A stretch of 64,000 nt of DNA, taken from positions 124,001-188,000 of the forward strand of contig NZ_JAGGOG010000018.1 of the NCBI RefSeq assembly GCF_018614655.1. Direction: 5' to 3'. The translations under genes and the position numbers were made by a program. Positions within the stretch are counted from its first letter, which is position 1; each line of letters starts with the position of its first letter. Positions 50,104 through 58,379 of the stretch are shown here, one piece after another. A model generated the notes under the pieces. That model was not told the DNA's origin and searched no databases. It saw nothing but the letters and a program-made list of their open reading frames with translations. This DNA is from Pseudomonas fluorescens (GTDB taxonomy: Bacteria; Pseudomonadota; Gammaproteobacteria; Pseudomonadales; Pseudomonadaceae).

Positions 50104-50340
50104 ATGAACCCTGAAAAACTTGAACTGCTGATCACCCGTGAAATGCCCTTCGGCAAGTACAAGGGACGGATCATCGCCGACCTGCCGGGTCCCTATCTGA
50201 ATTGGTTCGCCCGTGAAGGTTTTCCTCACGGTGAACTGGGCGGTCTCCTGGCGCTGATGCAAGAGATCGACCACAACGGCCTCTCCGAATTGCTGGAACC
50301 ACTGCGCGCCAAACACGGCAAGCCCGCCCCCCGCCACTAA
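50104..50340 (+). CDS. DUF3820 family protein
   Basis: A 78-residue protein: MNPEKLELLITREMPFGKYKGRIIADLPGPYLNWFAREGFPHGELG, which is the DUF3820 signature (PFGKYKG and the WFAREGFP part). The family is linked to exonuclease-like domains in some proteins and is of unknown function on its own. The ATG at 50104 is inside a longer open frame; the residues upstream show no conservation signal. It is ten bases from the aminotransferase gene that follows. Confidence 0.85.
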   Translation: MNPEKLELLITREMPFGKYKGRIIADLPGPYLNWFAREGFPHGELGGLLALMQEIDHNGLSELLEPLRAKHGKPAPRH

Positions 50341-50350
50341 GAGCCTGAGC

Positions 50351-51529
50351 ATGCAACGGAACGCACAAGACGAAACTCACTGGCAAACCATCGCCCAGCG
50401 CTATGACCTGGAACCCGGCCCTATCAACCTGGAAAACGGGTACTTCGGGCGCATGAGCCGTGCAGTACTTGAGCAGTACCAGGACAATATTGCCTTCATC
50501 AATCGCAGCAATTCGATCTATGCGCGCCAGCGGTACGAGCAGGGCGAAAACGTCGCGGTCCGTAACCAGCTGGCGCATTTGCTGGACGCCGACCCCGAAG
50601 CTATCGCCCTCACCCGCTGCGCCTCCGACGCGCTGCAATCGCTGATCCGCAATTACAACCGCTTGCAGGCGGGCGATCAGGTGCTGATCAGCGACCTGGA
50701 ATACGACACCGTGAAAGGCGCCATGCGCTGGCTGGCGCGCCACCGTGGGGTAGAGGTGATCGAAATTTCCCACCAACACCCGGCCAGTTTCGACAGCCTG
50801 GTGCAAACCTATCGCGACGCCTTCGTGAGTTACCCTCGCCTCAAATTACTGGCCCTGACCTACGTCACCCATCGTACCGGCCTGGTGATGCCGGTGGAGG
50901 CCATCGCGAGCGCCGCTCGGGAACACGGGATCGATGTGATCCTCGATGGCGCGCACGCCCTGGGCCAGATCGAATTCAACCTGGCCCAACTGGGTATCGC
51001 CTTTGCGGGTTTCAACCTGCACAAGTGGATCGGTGCACCGTTGACACTGGGCTTTATCTATATCGACCCGCAGCGGTTGGCGGATATTGATCCGGACATG
51101 GGCGAGTTCCACTACCCGGCCACCGATGTACGCGCTCGTACGCCCTATAGCACGCCGAATATCCCGGCACTGATGACCTTGCCGCTGGTGTTCGAGGAGC
51201 ATCGCGCGTTGGGCGGCGCCAAGGCCAAAGGCGCCCGGCTCAACTACCTGCGGGATTTGTGGGTGCGTGAGGTGCGGCAGTTGCCGGGGGTTGAAGTGCT
51301 GACGCCGGATGATCCACGCCTGTATTGCGCGATTACGTCGTTCAAGTTCACCGGGCAGGTGGATCAGCAAGTGATGGTGGATCGCTTGCTCAAGGAGTAC
51401 GACCTGTTTACCACGACCCGCAGCGGCGCCTCGTTTGGCAGTTGTATTCGGGTGACGCCCGGGTTTGTGACTTCAGCGGCGGACATCCGTGTTCTGATCA
51501 AAGCCATTACCGAGTTGGCCACGAACTAA
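50351..51529 (+). CDS. Class V aminotransferase (cysteine desulfurase/isopenicillin N epimerase-like)
   Basis: A 392-residue PLP fold type I enzyme. PLP Lys225 is in FNLHKWIGAP, with LDGAHALGQ (Asp199, His202) and TRCASDALQSLI near residue 88. The family includes cysteine desulfurases and isopenicillin N epimerases. No desulfurase Cys loop is apparent. The specific reaction is not known. The gene follows DUF3820 by ten bases and may be in the same transcript. Confidence 0.87.
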   Translation: MQRNAQDETHWQTIAQRYDLEPGPINLENGYFGRMSRAVLEQYQDNIAFINRSNSIYARQRYEQGENVAVRNQLAHLLDADPEAIALTRCASDALQSLIRNYNRLQAGDQVLISDLEYDTVKGAMRWLARHRGVEVIEISHQHPASFDSLVQTYRDAFVSYPRLKLLALTYVTHRTGLVMPVEAIASAAREHGIDVILDGAHALGQIEFNLAQLGIAFAGFNLHKWIGAPLTLGFIYIDPQRLADIDPDMGEFHYPATDVRARTPYSTPNIPALMTLPLVFEEHRALGGAKAKGARLNYLRDLWVREVRQLPGVEVLTPDDPRLYCAITSFKFTGQVDQQVMVDRLLKEYDLFTTTRSGASFGSCIRVTPGFVTSAADIRVLIKAITELATN

Positions 51530-51552
51530 CTCCCTGCCCCACCTCCACTCCC

Positions 51553-51662
51553 ATAGCAGCTGCAGAGCCTTGGCGAGGCGGCGTTGACAGCAACGCCGTA
51601 TCAAACAGGCGCGAGACCAAGTCAAGCCCTACGCAGCCTCGCCAAGGCTCGACAGCTGCTAC
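51553..51662. repeat. Inverted repeat, family E
   Basis: CATAGCAGCTGCAGAGCCTTGGCGAGG pairs imperfectly with the complement ending CTCGCCAAGGCTCGACAGCTGCTACG. The other copy is at 9282-9383. Confidence 0.8.
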
Positions 51663-51693
51663 GAACATCACCCTCTTGGTTTTTTCAGCAGGC

Positions 51694-51726
51694 AAAAAAA
51701 AGCGGTACACCGACCAAGTGCACCGC
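51694..51726 (-). terminator. Terminator of the zwf-pgl-eda operon
   Basis: On the minus strand GCGGTGCAC pairs with GTGTACCGC around a seven-base loop, with one mismatch, followed by eight T. It lies 44 bases past the eda stop. Confidence 0.85.
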
Positions 51727-51769
51727 AAAAATGCCGTTAAGCACAGCAACAACGATTCGGTAAATCCAA

Positions 51770-52435
51770 TCAGTCCAGCAGCGCCAGCGCCTGTGCGGTG
51801 ACTTCCTGGATGCGCGCCCAGTCGCCGTTCTTGATCCACTCCGGATCAAGCATCCAGCTACCGCCCACGCACATCACGTTTTTCAACGCCATGTAGCTCT
51901 TGATATTGGCCGGGCCAACGCCGCCAGTCGGGCAGAATTTCACTTCGCCGAACGGGCCGCCCAGGGCCTTGATCGCGGCGACGCCACCACTGACTTCCGC
52001 CGGGAACAGCTTGAAGCGGCGATAACCCAGGCCATAGCCTTCCATGATGCCCGACGCATTGCTGATACCTGGCAGCAGTGGGATGGGGCTGTGCACCGAG
52101 GCTTCCAGCAGGTCACGGGTAATGCCTGGGGTGACGATAAATTGCGAGCCTGCGACTTCTGCCGCTTCGAGCATGGTGCGATCCAGCACAGTGCCAGCGC
52201 CAGTGCACAACTCCGGACGCTGCTCACGCAACACCTGGATGGCCTTGAGGCCGAACTGCGAGCGCAGGGTCACTTCCAGTGCAGTCAAGCCACCGGCCGC
52301 CAGGGCATCGGCCAGTGGCAGAATGTCCTGTTCACGGGCAATGGTGATCACGGGCAGGATCCGCGCCTTAGCGCAGAGACTGTCGATCAAGGCAACTTTG
52401 TCCGCCATGGAAACGGTAGGTTGAGGGCTTTTCAT
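51770..52435 (-). CDS. eda: 2-dehydro-3-deoxyphosphogluconate (KDPG) aldolase
   Basis: A 221-residue TIM-barrel aldolase. Catalytic Glu54 is in LEVTLR, the Schiff-base Lys142 in FKLFPAEVSGG, and FCPTGGVGPANIKSYM binds phosphate. It splits KDPG to pyruvate and glyceraldehyde-3-P in the Entner-Doudoroff pathway. AAGGA lies 10 bases before the ATG at 52435; an in-frame GTG 9 codons upstream lies at the pgl end. It is the last gene of zwf-pgl-eda. Confidence 0.94.
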   Translation of the reverse strand: MKSPQPTVSMADKVALIDSLCAKARILPVITIAREQDILPLADALAAGGLTALEVTLRSQFGLKAIQVLREQRPELCTGAGTVLDRTMLEAAEVAGSQFIVTPGITRDLLEASVHSPIPLLPGISNASGIMEGYGLGYRRFKLFPAEVSGGVAAIKALGGPFGEVKFCPTGGVGPANIKSYMALKNVMCVGGSWMLDPEWIKNGDWARIQEVTAQALALLD

Positions 52436-52452
52436 CGCGGCTGATCCTTGGC

Positions 52453-53166
52453 TCATGGGCACCAGTAAATCTCTAAAGTAGGTTGCAAAAACGCCCGAAC
52501 CGGCATGGCAGCAACATCGTCACTGGCCAGTGCTTCGCTCAGGGTGGTGAGTTTCGAACTGCCGGAAATCGACAATACGGTGTAATTGGCCGTGCCCAGC
52601 AGCGCACGACTCATGGTCAGACGCTGATGAGGCACGGTCGGTGCCAGCATCGGCCAGCATCGGCGGCTGCCGTCCGGCTTCAAGGCCTCCAGCAGATTCG
52701 GGCTGTTGGGGAACAGCGATGCGGTATGACCGTCATCCCCCATGCCCAGCACCAGCACATCAATCGCCGGCAACTCTGCCAACTGACGGTCGGCCAGTTC
52801 GGCGGCGTCTTCAAGATTGGCGGCAACGTGGTACAGGCTCAAAAACTTCGCCTTGGCCGCCGGGCCTTGCAGCAGGTATTTCTTCAGAAGGCCGGCGTTG
52901 CTGTCGGCGTGTTCCACCGGTACCCAGCGCTCGTCGGCCAGGGTGATGGTCACCCTGGACCAGTCCAGGCCTTGTTTGGCCAGGTTCTGGAAAAACGCCA
53001 CCGGACTGCGACCGCCGGACACCACCAGCACCGCTTCGCCACGGGCACTGATGGCCGCGCGCAGTTGTTCAGCCACGTCATTGGCCAAGCCTTCGGCCAG
53101 CAGCACCGGGTTACGGTACTCATGAGCGCTGACACCCTGAGGCAGTTTCAATTCAGATATCGCCAT
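52453..53166 (-). CDS. pgl: 6-phosphogluconolactonase
   Basis: A 237-residue protein of the DevB type: VVSGGRSPVAFFQNLAKQGLDWSRVTITLADERWVP and DVLVLGMGDDGHTASLFPNS. It hydrolyses 6-phosphogluconolactone to 6-phosphogluconate. The ATG at 53166 lies inside the end of zwf (14-bp overlap), with GGGAGG seven bases upstream. Confidence 0.94.
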   Translation of the reverse strand: MAISELKLPQGVSAHEYRNPVLLAEGLANDVAEQLRAAISARGEAVLVVSGGRSPVAFFQNLAKQGLDWSRVTITLADERWVPVEHADSNAGLLKKYLLQGPAAKAKFLSLYHVAANLEDAAELADRQLAELPAIDVLVLGMGDDGHTASLFPNSPNLLEALKPDGSRRCWPMLAPTVPHQRLTMSRALLGTANYTVLSISGSSKLTTLSEALASDDVAAMPVRAFLQPTLEIYWCP

Positions 53167-54619
53167 ACCAAGACCTCCCATCCCGCGTGATCAGTGCAAT
53201 GGAGCTCATCGGCCCCCAGGAACCCGCCGCATACGGCTTGGGCGCATCACCGGACTTTTTCCACCCGGCGATCAACTGGTCACACCACTTCCACGCGGCT
53301 TCGATTTCATCTTTACGGACAAACAGGTTCTGATTGCCGCGCATCACTTCCAGCAACAACCGCTCGTAGGCATCGGGAATTCGTGCACTGCGATAGGTGT
53401 CGGAAAAATTCAGTTGCAGTGGCCCGCTGCGCAGTTGCATGCCCTTGTCCAGGCCTTGCTCCTTGGTCATCACGCGCAAGGAAATACCTTCGTCCGGCTG
53501 CAGGCGGATGATCAGCTTGTTGCTGATCTGCAAGCGCTGCTCGGGGGCGAAGATGTAGTGGGAAGGTTCCTTGAAGTGAATGACAATCTGCGACAGCTTG
53601 TCCGGCATACGCTTGCCGGTACGTAGGTAAAACGGCACGCCGGCCCAGCGCCAGTTGCGGATATCCGCGCGTAAGGCAACGAAGGTTTCGGTGTCGCTCT
53701 GGGTGTTGGAATTCTCTTCTTCCAGGTAACCCGGCACCGGTTTGCCGGCGCTGTAACCGGCGATGTATTGGCCGCGCACCACTTGGGTGGTCAGGCCTTC
53801 CGGGCTGATGGGCGCCAGGGCCTTGAGCACCTTGACCTTCTCGTCGCGGATGCTGTCGGCGGACAAATCGGCCGGCGGGTCCATCGCGATCAGGCAAAGC
53901 AGTTGCAGCAGGTGATTCTGGATCATGTCCCGCAACTGGCCGGCCTTGTCGAAGTAACCCCAGCGGCCTTCGATACCGACCTTCTCGGCCACGGTGATTT
54001 CCACGTGGGAGATGTAGTTCTGGTTCCACTGGGTTTCGAACAGACTGTTGGCAAATCGCAGGGCGATCAGGTTCTGGACGGTCTCTTTGCCCAGGTAATG
54101 GTCGATACGGTAGGTGCGGTTTTCCGGGAAAAACTGCGCCACGGCATCGTTGACCTTGCGCGAAGACTCCAGGTCCGAACCGATGGGCTTTTCCAGGACG
54201 ACCCGGGTGTTTTCCGCCAGGCCGACCTTGGACAGGTTCTCGCAGATCGCGCCGTACACCGCCGCAGGCGTGGCGAAGTAGGCGATCAGACGCTGCTCGG
54301 TACCGGCCTTCTCGGCCAGGGCGACGTAGTCGTCAGCCTTCATGAAGTCGACGTGCAGGTAGCTCAGGCGCGCCAGGAAGCGTTGGGCAACAGCTTCATC
54401 CAGCTCCTTGCCAACGTATTTGCGTAATTCTTGATCAATGTGGGCCAGGTGCTGTTGCTCGGAGCCGGCTTCCCGGGCCAGGGCCAGGATGCGGGTGTCG
54501 TCGTGCAAGAGCCCGGCGCCATCGAGTTGATAGAGGGCAGGAAATAACTTGCGCAGCGCCAGATCACCCAAGGCGCCAAACAGGGCAAAGGTGCAGGGTT
54601 CTACGGTTATCGAAGGCAT
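53153..54619 (-). CDS. zwf: Glucose-6-phosphate 1-dehydrogenase
   Basis: A 488-residue enzyme: FGALGDLALRKLFPALYQL (cofactor binding; GxxGDLA), active-site RIDHYLGKE at residues 171-179, and EKPIGSDL. It oxidises glucose-6-P to phosphogluconolactone, making NAD(P)H. It begins the zwf-pgl-eda operon and is divergent from hexR with a HexR-like operator between them. Confidence 0.95.
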   Translation of the reverse strand: MPSITVEPCTFALFGALGDLALRKLFPALYQLDGAGLLHDDTRILALAREAGSEQQHLAHIDQELRKYVGKELDEAVAQRFLARLSYLHVDFMKADDYVALAEKAGTEQRLIAYFATPAAVYGAICENLSKVGLAENTRVVLEKPIGSDLESSRKVNDAVAQFFPENRTYRIDHYLGKETVQNLIALRFANSLFETQWNQNYISHVEITVAEKVGIEGRWGYFDKAGQLRDMIQNHLLQLLCLIAMDPPADLSADSIRDEKVKVLKALAPISPEGLTTQVVRGQYIAGYSAGKPVPGYLEEENSNTQSDTETFVALRADIRNWRWAGVPFYLRTGKRMPDKLSQIVIHFKEPSHYIFAPEQRLQISNKLIIRLQPDEGISLRVMTKEQGLDKGMQLRSGPLQLNFSDTYRSARIPDAYERLLLEVMRGNQNLFVRKDEIEAAWKWCDQLIAGWKKSGDAPKPYAAGSWGPMSSIALITRDGRSWYGDI

Positions 54620-54684
54620 GATGTTTGTTCTTTTATCAAGTTAAGCTACAAATACCTTTTTTCAAGGCATCACTCAAGGAAAAA

Positions 54685-54701
54685 TGTAGTAATAACCACA
54701 A
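54685..54701. promoter_or_regulatory. HexR-type operator between zwf and hexR
   Basis: On the minus strand TTGTGGTTATTACTACA is a pseudo-palindrome that fits the HexR consensus of Pseudomonas (TTGT-N7/8-ACAA). It lies 66 bases upstream of zwf. Binding of KDPG by HexR relieves repression. Confidence 0.7.
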
Positions 54702-54828
54702 CATTTTCCCGAAATACGCATTGCGAGTGGTGGTGTTGAACTACCCTCAGTAGGATAGGCCACCGCAAAGGGCCACTCGTCGATTGGTTGACGACCCTTA
54801 TTTGCATCGTCGCCCTAAGGAAACATGA

Positions 54829-55698
54829 ATGGACCGCGTGCGAAATCTTCTGGAACAGATCCAGAAACGCCTCGAAGAACTGAACAAGGCCGAGCGAAAA
54901 GTCGCCGAGGTCATCCTGCTCAACCCGCAGCAGGCGACCCGCTTCTCTATCGCCGCCCTCGCCCAAGCCGCATCGGTCAGCGAACCGACGGTCAACCGCT
55001 TCTGCCGCTCGTTCGGCGTCAGTGGTTACCCTGAACTCAAATTGCAGCTGGCGCAAAGCCTGGCCAGCGGCGCAGCGTACGTCAGTCGTGCGGTGGAGGC
55101 CGATGATAACCCCGAGGCCTACACCCAGAAGATCTTTGGCAGTGCCATCGCGTCACTGGACGCCGCCTGCCAGGCGCTGGACCCGAACCTGATCAGCAAA
55201 GCCGTGGATTTGCTGATCCAGGCCCGGCAGATTCACTTTTTCGGCCTCGGTGCTTCAGCGCCAGTGGCCATGGATGCCCTGCACAAGTTTTTCCGCTTCA
55301 ACCTGGCGGTGACGGCCCATGCTGATGTGCTGATGCAACGAATGATCGCGTCGGTGGCCCACACGGGCGAGCTGTTCGTGATTATTTCCTACACCGGGCG
55401 TACCCGCGAACTGGTGGAAGTGGCGCGTATCGCCCGGGAAAACGGTGCTTCGGTATTGGGCGTGACTGCCGAGAACTCGCCACTGGCCAAGGCCAGTACG
55501 GTGAGCCTGAACATTCCATTGCCGGAAGACACCGACATCTACATGCCGATGACTTCGCGGATCATTCAGCTGACAGTGCTGGATGTGCTGGCAACGGGCA
55601 TGACCTTGCGTCGCGGGGTGGACTTCCAGCCGCATTTGCGCAAGATCAAAGAAAGCTTGAATGACAGCCGATATCCGGTGGGGGATGAGTTTAACTAA
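54829..55698 (+). CDS. hexR: HexR, RpiR-family regulator of glucose metabolism
   Basis: A 289-residue protein with an N-terminal RpiR HTH (FSIAALAQAASVSEPTVNRFCRSFGVSGYPELK, about 44-75) and a SIS domain (about 130-265; FFGLGASAPVAMDALHKFFRF, VIISYTGRTRELVEVARIAREN). It represses zwf-pgl-eda and other glucose genes in Pseudomonas. It is divergent from zwf, the standard genus order. Confidence 0.95.
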   Translation: MDRVRNLLEQIQKRLEELNKAERKVAEVILLNPQQATRFSIAALAQAASVSEPTVNRFCRSFGVSGYPELKLQLAQSLASGAAYVSRAVEADDNPEAYTQKIFGSAIASLDAACQALDPNLISKAVDLLIQARQIHFFGLGASAPVAMDALHKFFRFNLAVTAHADVLMQRMIASVAHTGELFVIISYTGRTRELVEVARIARENGASVLGVTAENSPLAKASTVSLNIPLPEDTDIYMPMTSRIIQLTVLDVLATGMTLRRGVDFQPHLRKIKESLNDSRYPVGDEFN

Positions 55699-55729
55699 GG
55701 CAGCCCAAAAGCCTGGGTGAGTCGGACTC

Positions 55730-55861
55730 TGTGGCGAGCGGGCTTGCCCGCGTTGGGCTGCGCAGCAGCCCCATTAAAGCCGCCGCGTTTCTTCAGTTAG
55801 AACAAGGAGGATGGCTCTGGGGCCGCTTCGCAGCCCAACGCGGGCAAGCCCGCTCGCCACA
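55730..55861. repeat. REP pair, family B
   Basis: TGTGGCGAGCGGGCTTGCCCGCGTTGGGCTGCGCAGCAGCCCC pairs with the complement ending GCCCAACGCGGGCAAGCCCGCTCGCCACA. The two arms are almost exact. It lies between the convergent ends of hexR and the mutarotase gene. Confidence 0.9.
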
Positions 55862-55881
55862 AAAAGCCACCTCGGTCTGGA

Positions 55882-56727
55882 TCAAACCCCAGCCCTGGCC
55901 TGCAAACTCAAATGCGCCCGCTCCCCCGGCGCCAGGCTCGCGCCCGCCATCGCCGACTCAACGCAGACAAATCCCGACGCCTCGTTAAAGCTTACGCCCA
56001 GCAGCGGCCGGCTGCCCGGGTGCCACACCACCGTGTCGGCGCTGTCGCCGGTATCGATGCACAGCTCGCGCTGCCAGGCGTGGTCCTTGAGCTGCAATTC
56101 ACCGTCATGCTGGAACACCCGCTGGCAACCGCCATCCACGCGCAGCTCACCTTCCTGCTGGCAAACCTGGCGATTGAGCTGGTCATAACCTTGCGCCCCG
56201 TCGAGTCCAGACAGCGCTACCTCATCAACATGACCAATACGCCAGTAAGCGTGCAAGGCATGACTCAACTGGCACGGCAACTCGTCTTGATGCTCGGTGC
56301 TCAGGCGCAGTTCCAGGGTTTCGCCCAAGTGTGCATGCAAGTCCACTTGCCAATCACACAGCTGCAATCGCCAGTGCAGGCGTACGCCATCGTCCTCGGT
56401 GCTGCTGTCGAGCAGTTTCCAGTCGATCAGGCGCGCCCAACCGTGGGATGGCCAGGCGTTTTCACTGGGATGGCGGCCATACCACGGCCAGCACACCGGC
56501 ACGCCACCACGAATGGCGCCGACTTGCGGCCACTTGGCGGCACACCACAGCCAGGGTCTCTGGCCCGTGGGCTGAAAGTGCAGCAATTGCGCGCCCTGGC
56601 GACTGAACACCGCCTGGCACAGGGGGTGGTCAATCACCAACACGTCGCGCATCTGAAAGCGCTCCCAGGCGAACACCGGACGCTCGCGCAGAGATTTGAA
56701 AAAGCGTTGCAGCGGATGCTCATGCAT
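55882..56727 (-). CDS. D-hexose-6-phosphate mutarotase (aldose 1-epimerase-like)
   Basis: A 281-residue galactose-mutarotase-fold protein: VFSRQGAQLLHFQPTGQRPWLWCAAKWPQVGAIRGGVPVCWPWYGRHP, with HGWARLIDW. The YeaD-like group interconverts anomers of hexose-6-phosphates, consistent with its place after oprB and beside zwf. It is on the same strand as oprB, but a terminator intervenes. No signal peptide, so a cytoplasmic location. Confidence 0.9.
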   Translation of the reverse strand: MHEHPLQRFFKSLRERPVFAWERFQMRDVLVIDHPLCQAVFSRQGAQLLHFQPTGQRPWLWCAAKWPQVGAIRGGVPVCWPWYGRHPSENAWPSHGWARLIDWKLLDSSTEDDGVRLHWRLQLCDWQVDLHAHLGETLELRLSTEHQDELPCQLSHALHAYWRIGHVDEVALSGLDGAQGYDQLNRQVCQQEGELRVDGGCQRVFQHDGELQLKDHAWQRELCIDTGDSADTVVWHPGSRPLLGVSFNEASGFVCVESAMAGASLAPGERAHLSLQARAGV

Positions 56728-56759
56728 GTGCCACGGTCCTGATTATCACAGTGCAACCC

Positions 56760-56789
56760 AAAAAAAAGCGGATAGCCATGGCTACCCGC
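56760..56789 (-). terminator. Terminator after oprB
   Basis: GCGGATAGCC (56768-56777) and GGCTACCCGC (56780-56789) pair with one mismatch, and the minus strand continues into eight T (plus 56760-56767 is all A). It ends the gtsABCD-oprB transcript. Confidence 0.85.
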
Positions 56790-56827
56790 AAAATGCGCAC
56801 AGAGAGAAGGAGCTTATCGCAACAGCG

Positions 56828-58177
56828 TTAGAACACCGACTGAATTTTCAGACCGGCAACCAAGGCGTTGTCGACTTTATCCACGCCACCTGGGTGGGTG
56901 ATGTATTGCAGGTTAGGACGCACGGTCAGCCAGTTGGTGACGTGGAAGCCATAGTTGAGTTCGTAGTTGTACTCAGTGCTTCGCAGCGGCATGTAACCGG
57001 CCTGATCGTAGTCGGTGAAGCCGCCGGACGCGTTGATCAACTCAGCATTTTTCTTCACATCATCGTTGACATGGATACGGGCAAAACCGATACCGATGTC
57101 ATCCTTTGGACGTGCGTCGAATGGACCTTTGTACACAAACATCAGCGACTGGTAGTTGTCGATGAAGTTGGTGTCCTTGTCGTGGAAGGTCGCGTTCGCC
57201 GCAACGTTCAGACCGCGGGAGGCGTCGCCGTTGTGGGTAGTGAGTTGCTGTTGCACCACGCCCCAGTAGCCGCTCTTGCTGTTGCGTACGCGGTAAGGGT
57301 TACCGGTGGCACCCGCATCCTGGCCGTTCACGTCTTCACGGACGTCATTGGCGTCGGCCGTGCTCTTGTAGTAACCCACACGGTATTCGCCCGGCAGGCC
57401 GTTGACCTTCGGCGACCAGACCAATTCGACTGGCAAGACGGTGCCTTTGGTACCACTGCCGCTGAGTTTGAAGCCGTTACCGTGTTCAGTCTGCGATGGG
57501 TTCTGATTGTACGCACCGATCTGGGCATACAACTCAGGCGTGATGTTGTACTTCACGCGCAACGCCGCCTGCATGACCGGCCAGTTGTACCAGATGTTGG
57601 TTGCCCAGTTACCCACTTGGGAGCCACAGAACGCCAGGTTCTGGAATTCACATGGGAAGGTGTTGAAGTCTTCGCCTTCACCGAAGTAACCGGCCTTCAC
57701 GTCCAGTTTGCCGTCGAGGAACTGATGCTGGATCCACAACTGGGTCAGACGCACCATGTGGCCACGACCATAGACTTCCTGCGAGGAACTCAAGGTGCCG
57801 GCACGCGGATCACCAACGCGGTCATTGGAGATATTTTGACCGTTACGGTTTGTGAGCTGGATCTTGGCCTGGGTGTTATCCCAGCCCCACAGCTTTTGCA
57901 GGTCCAGCGCCACCCCTAGACCGAACTGGTCAGAGTAACGACCGGTCTTGTCATCGTTGTAACCGCCGTGGGCGTTGTAGCCCATTTCCCCTACGTAGTC
58001 AGCCTTGATATCGATACCTTGCTCGATCAGCTTGGTACGCTCGCCGCCCCAATCGCCGGTCATCCACTTGGAATCGGCGCTGAACGCATCGGCCGCCATC
58101 GCATTGGCGGACAATACAAAGGCTGCTGCTGCTGACAGTTGGCAGAGCAGCCGGGTGTTGTTGTGTTGCTTTTTCAT
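56828..58177 (-). CDS. oprB: Carbohydrate-selective porin OprB
   Basis: A 449-residue outer-membrane protein with a signal peptide (AMAA, cleavage near 28). The mature start AFSADSKWMTGDWGGERTKLIEQGIDIKADYVGEMGYN and LTQLWIQHQFLDGKLDVKAGYFGEGEDFN are OprB signatures, and the last residue is Phe in LKIQSVF, as expected for Omp assembly. It admits glucose and other sugars. It follows the gts genes on the same strand, with a REP in the 202-bp gap and a Crc-type motif before the start. Confidence 0.95.
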   Translation of the reverse strand: MKKQHNNTRLLCQLSAAAAFVLSANAMAADAFSADSKWMTGDWGGERTKLIEQGIDIKADYVGEMGYNAHGGYNDDKTGRYSDQFGLGVALDLQKLWGWDNTQAKIQLTNRNGQNISNDRVGDPRAGTLSSSQEVYGRGHMVRLTQLWIQHQFLDGKLDVKAGYFGEGEDFNTFPCEFQNLAFCGSQVGNWATNIWYNWPVMQAALRVKYNITPELYAQIGAYNQNPSQTEHGNGFKLSGSGTKGTVLPVELVWSPKVNGLPGEYRVGYYKSTADANDVREDVNGQDAGATGNPYRVRNSKSGYWGVVQQQLTTHNGDASRGLNVAANATFHDKDTNFIDNYQSLMFVYKGPFDARPKDDIGIGFARIHVNDDVKKNAELINASGGFTDYDQAGYMPLRSTEYNYELNYGFHVTNWLTVRPNLQYITHPGGVDKVDNALVAGLKIQSVF

Positions 58178-58192
58178 CCGTACATCCTCGTC

Positions 58193-58204
58193 TTTATTGT
58201 TATT
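58193..58204 (-). promoter_or_regulatory. Candidate Hfq/Crc binding motif in the oprB leader
   Basis: On the minus strand AATAACAATAAA contains AAnAAnAA and lies 16-27 bases before the ATG, just upstream of the GAGGA ribosome site. Confidence 0.65.
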
Positions 58205-58274
58205 AAACTGTTTTTATCTAACGCGGGTTACATTTTTTAATTAAAACAACAAGTTAAGCTTTAATTGCATGTCC

Positions 58275-58372
58275 GTAGGAGCGAGCTTGCTCGCGAAAAA
58301 CTCAAGCTCACCGCGTTCACCCAGGATGCCCGCGTCATCGTTGACAACCTTCGCGAGCAAGCTCGCTCCTAC
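58275..58372. repeat. REP pair, family D (GTAGGAGCGAGCTTGCTCGCGA type)
   Basis: GTAGGAGCGAGCTTGCTCGCGAA pairs exactly with TTCGCGAGCAAGCTCGCTCCTAC across 50 bases. It lies between gtsD and oprB, 8 bases from the gtsD stop, where it may modulate expression within the transcript. Confidence 0.9.
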
Positions 58373-58379
58373 AGAGGCA

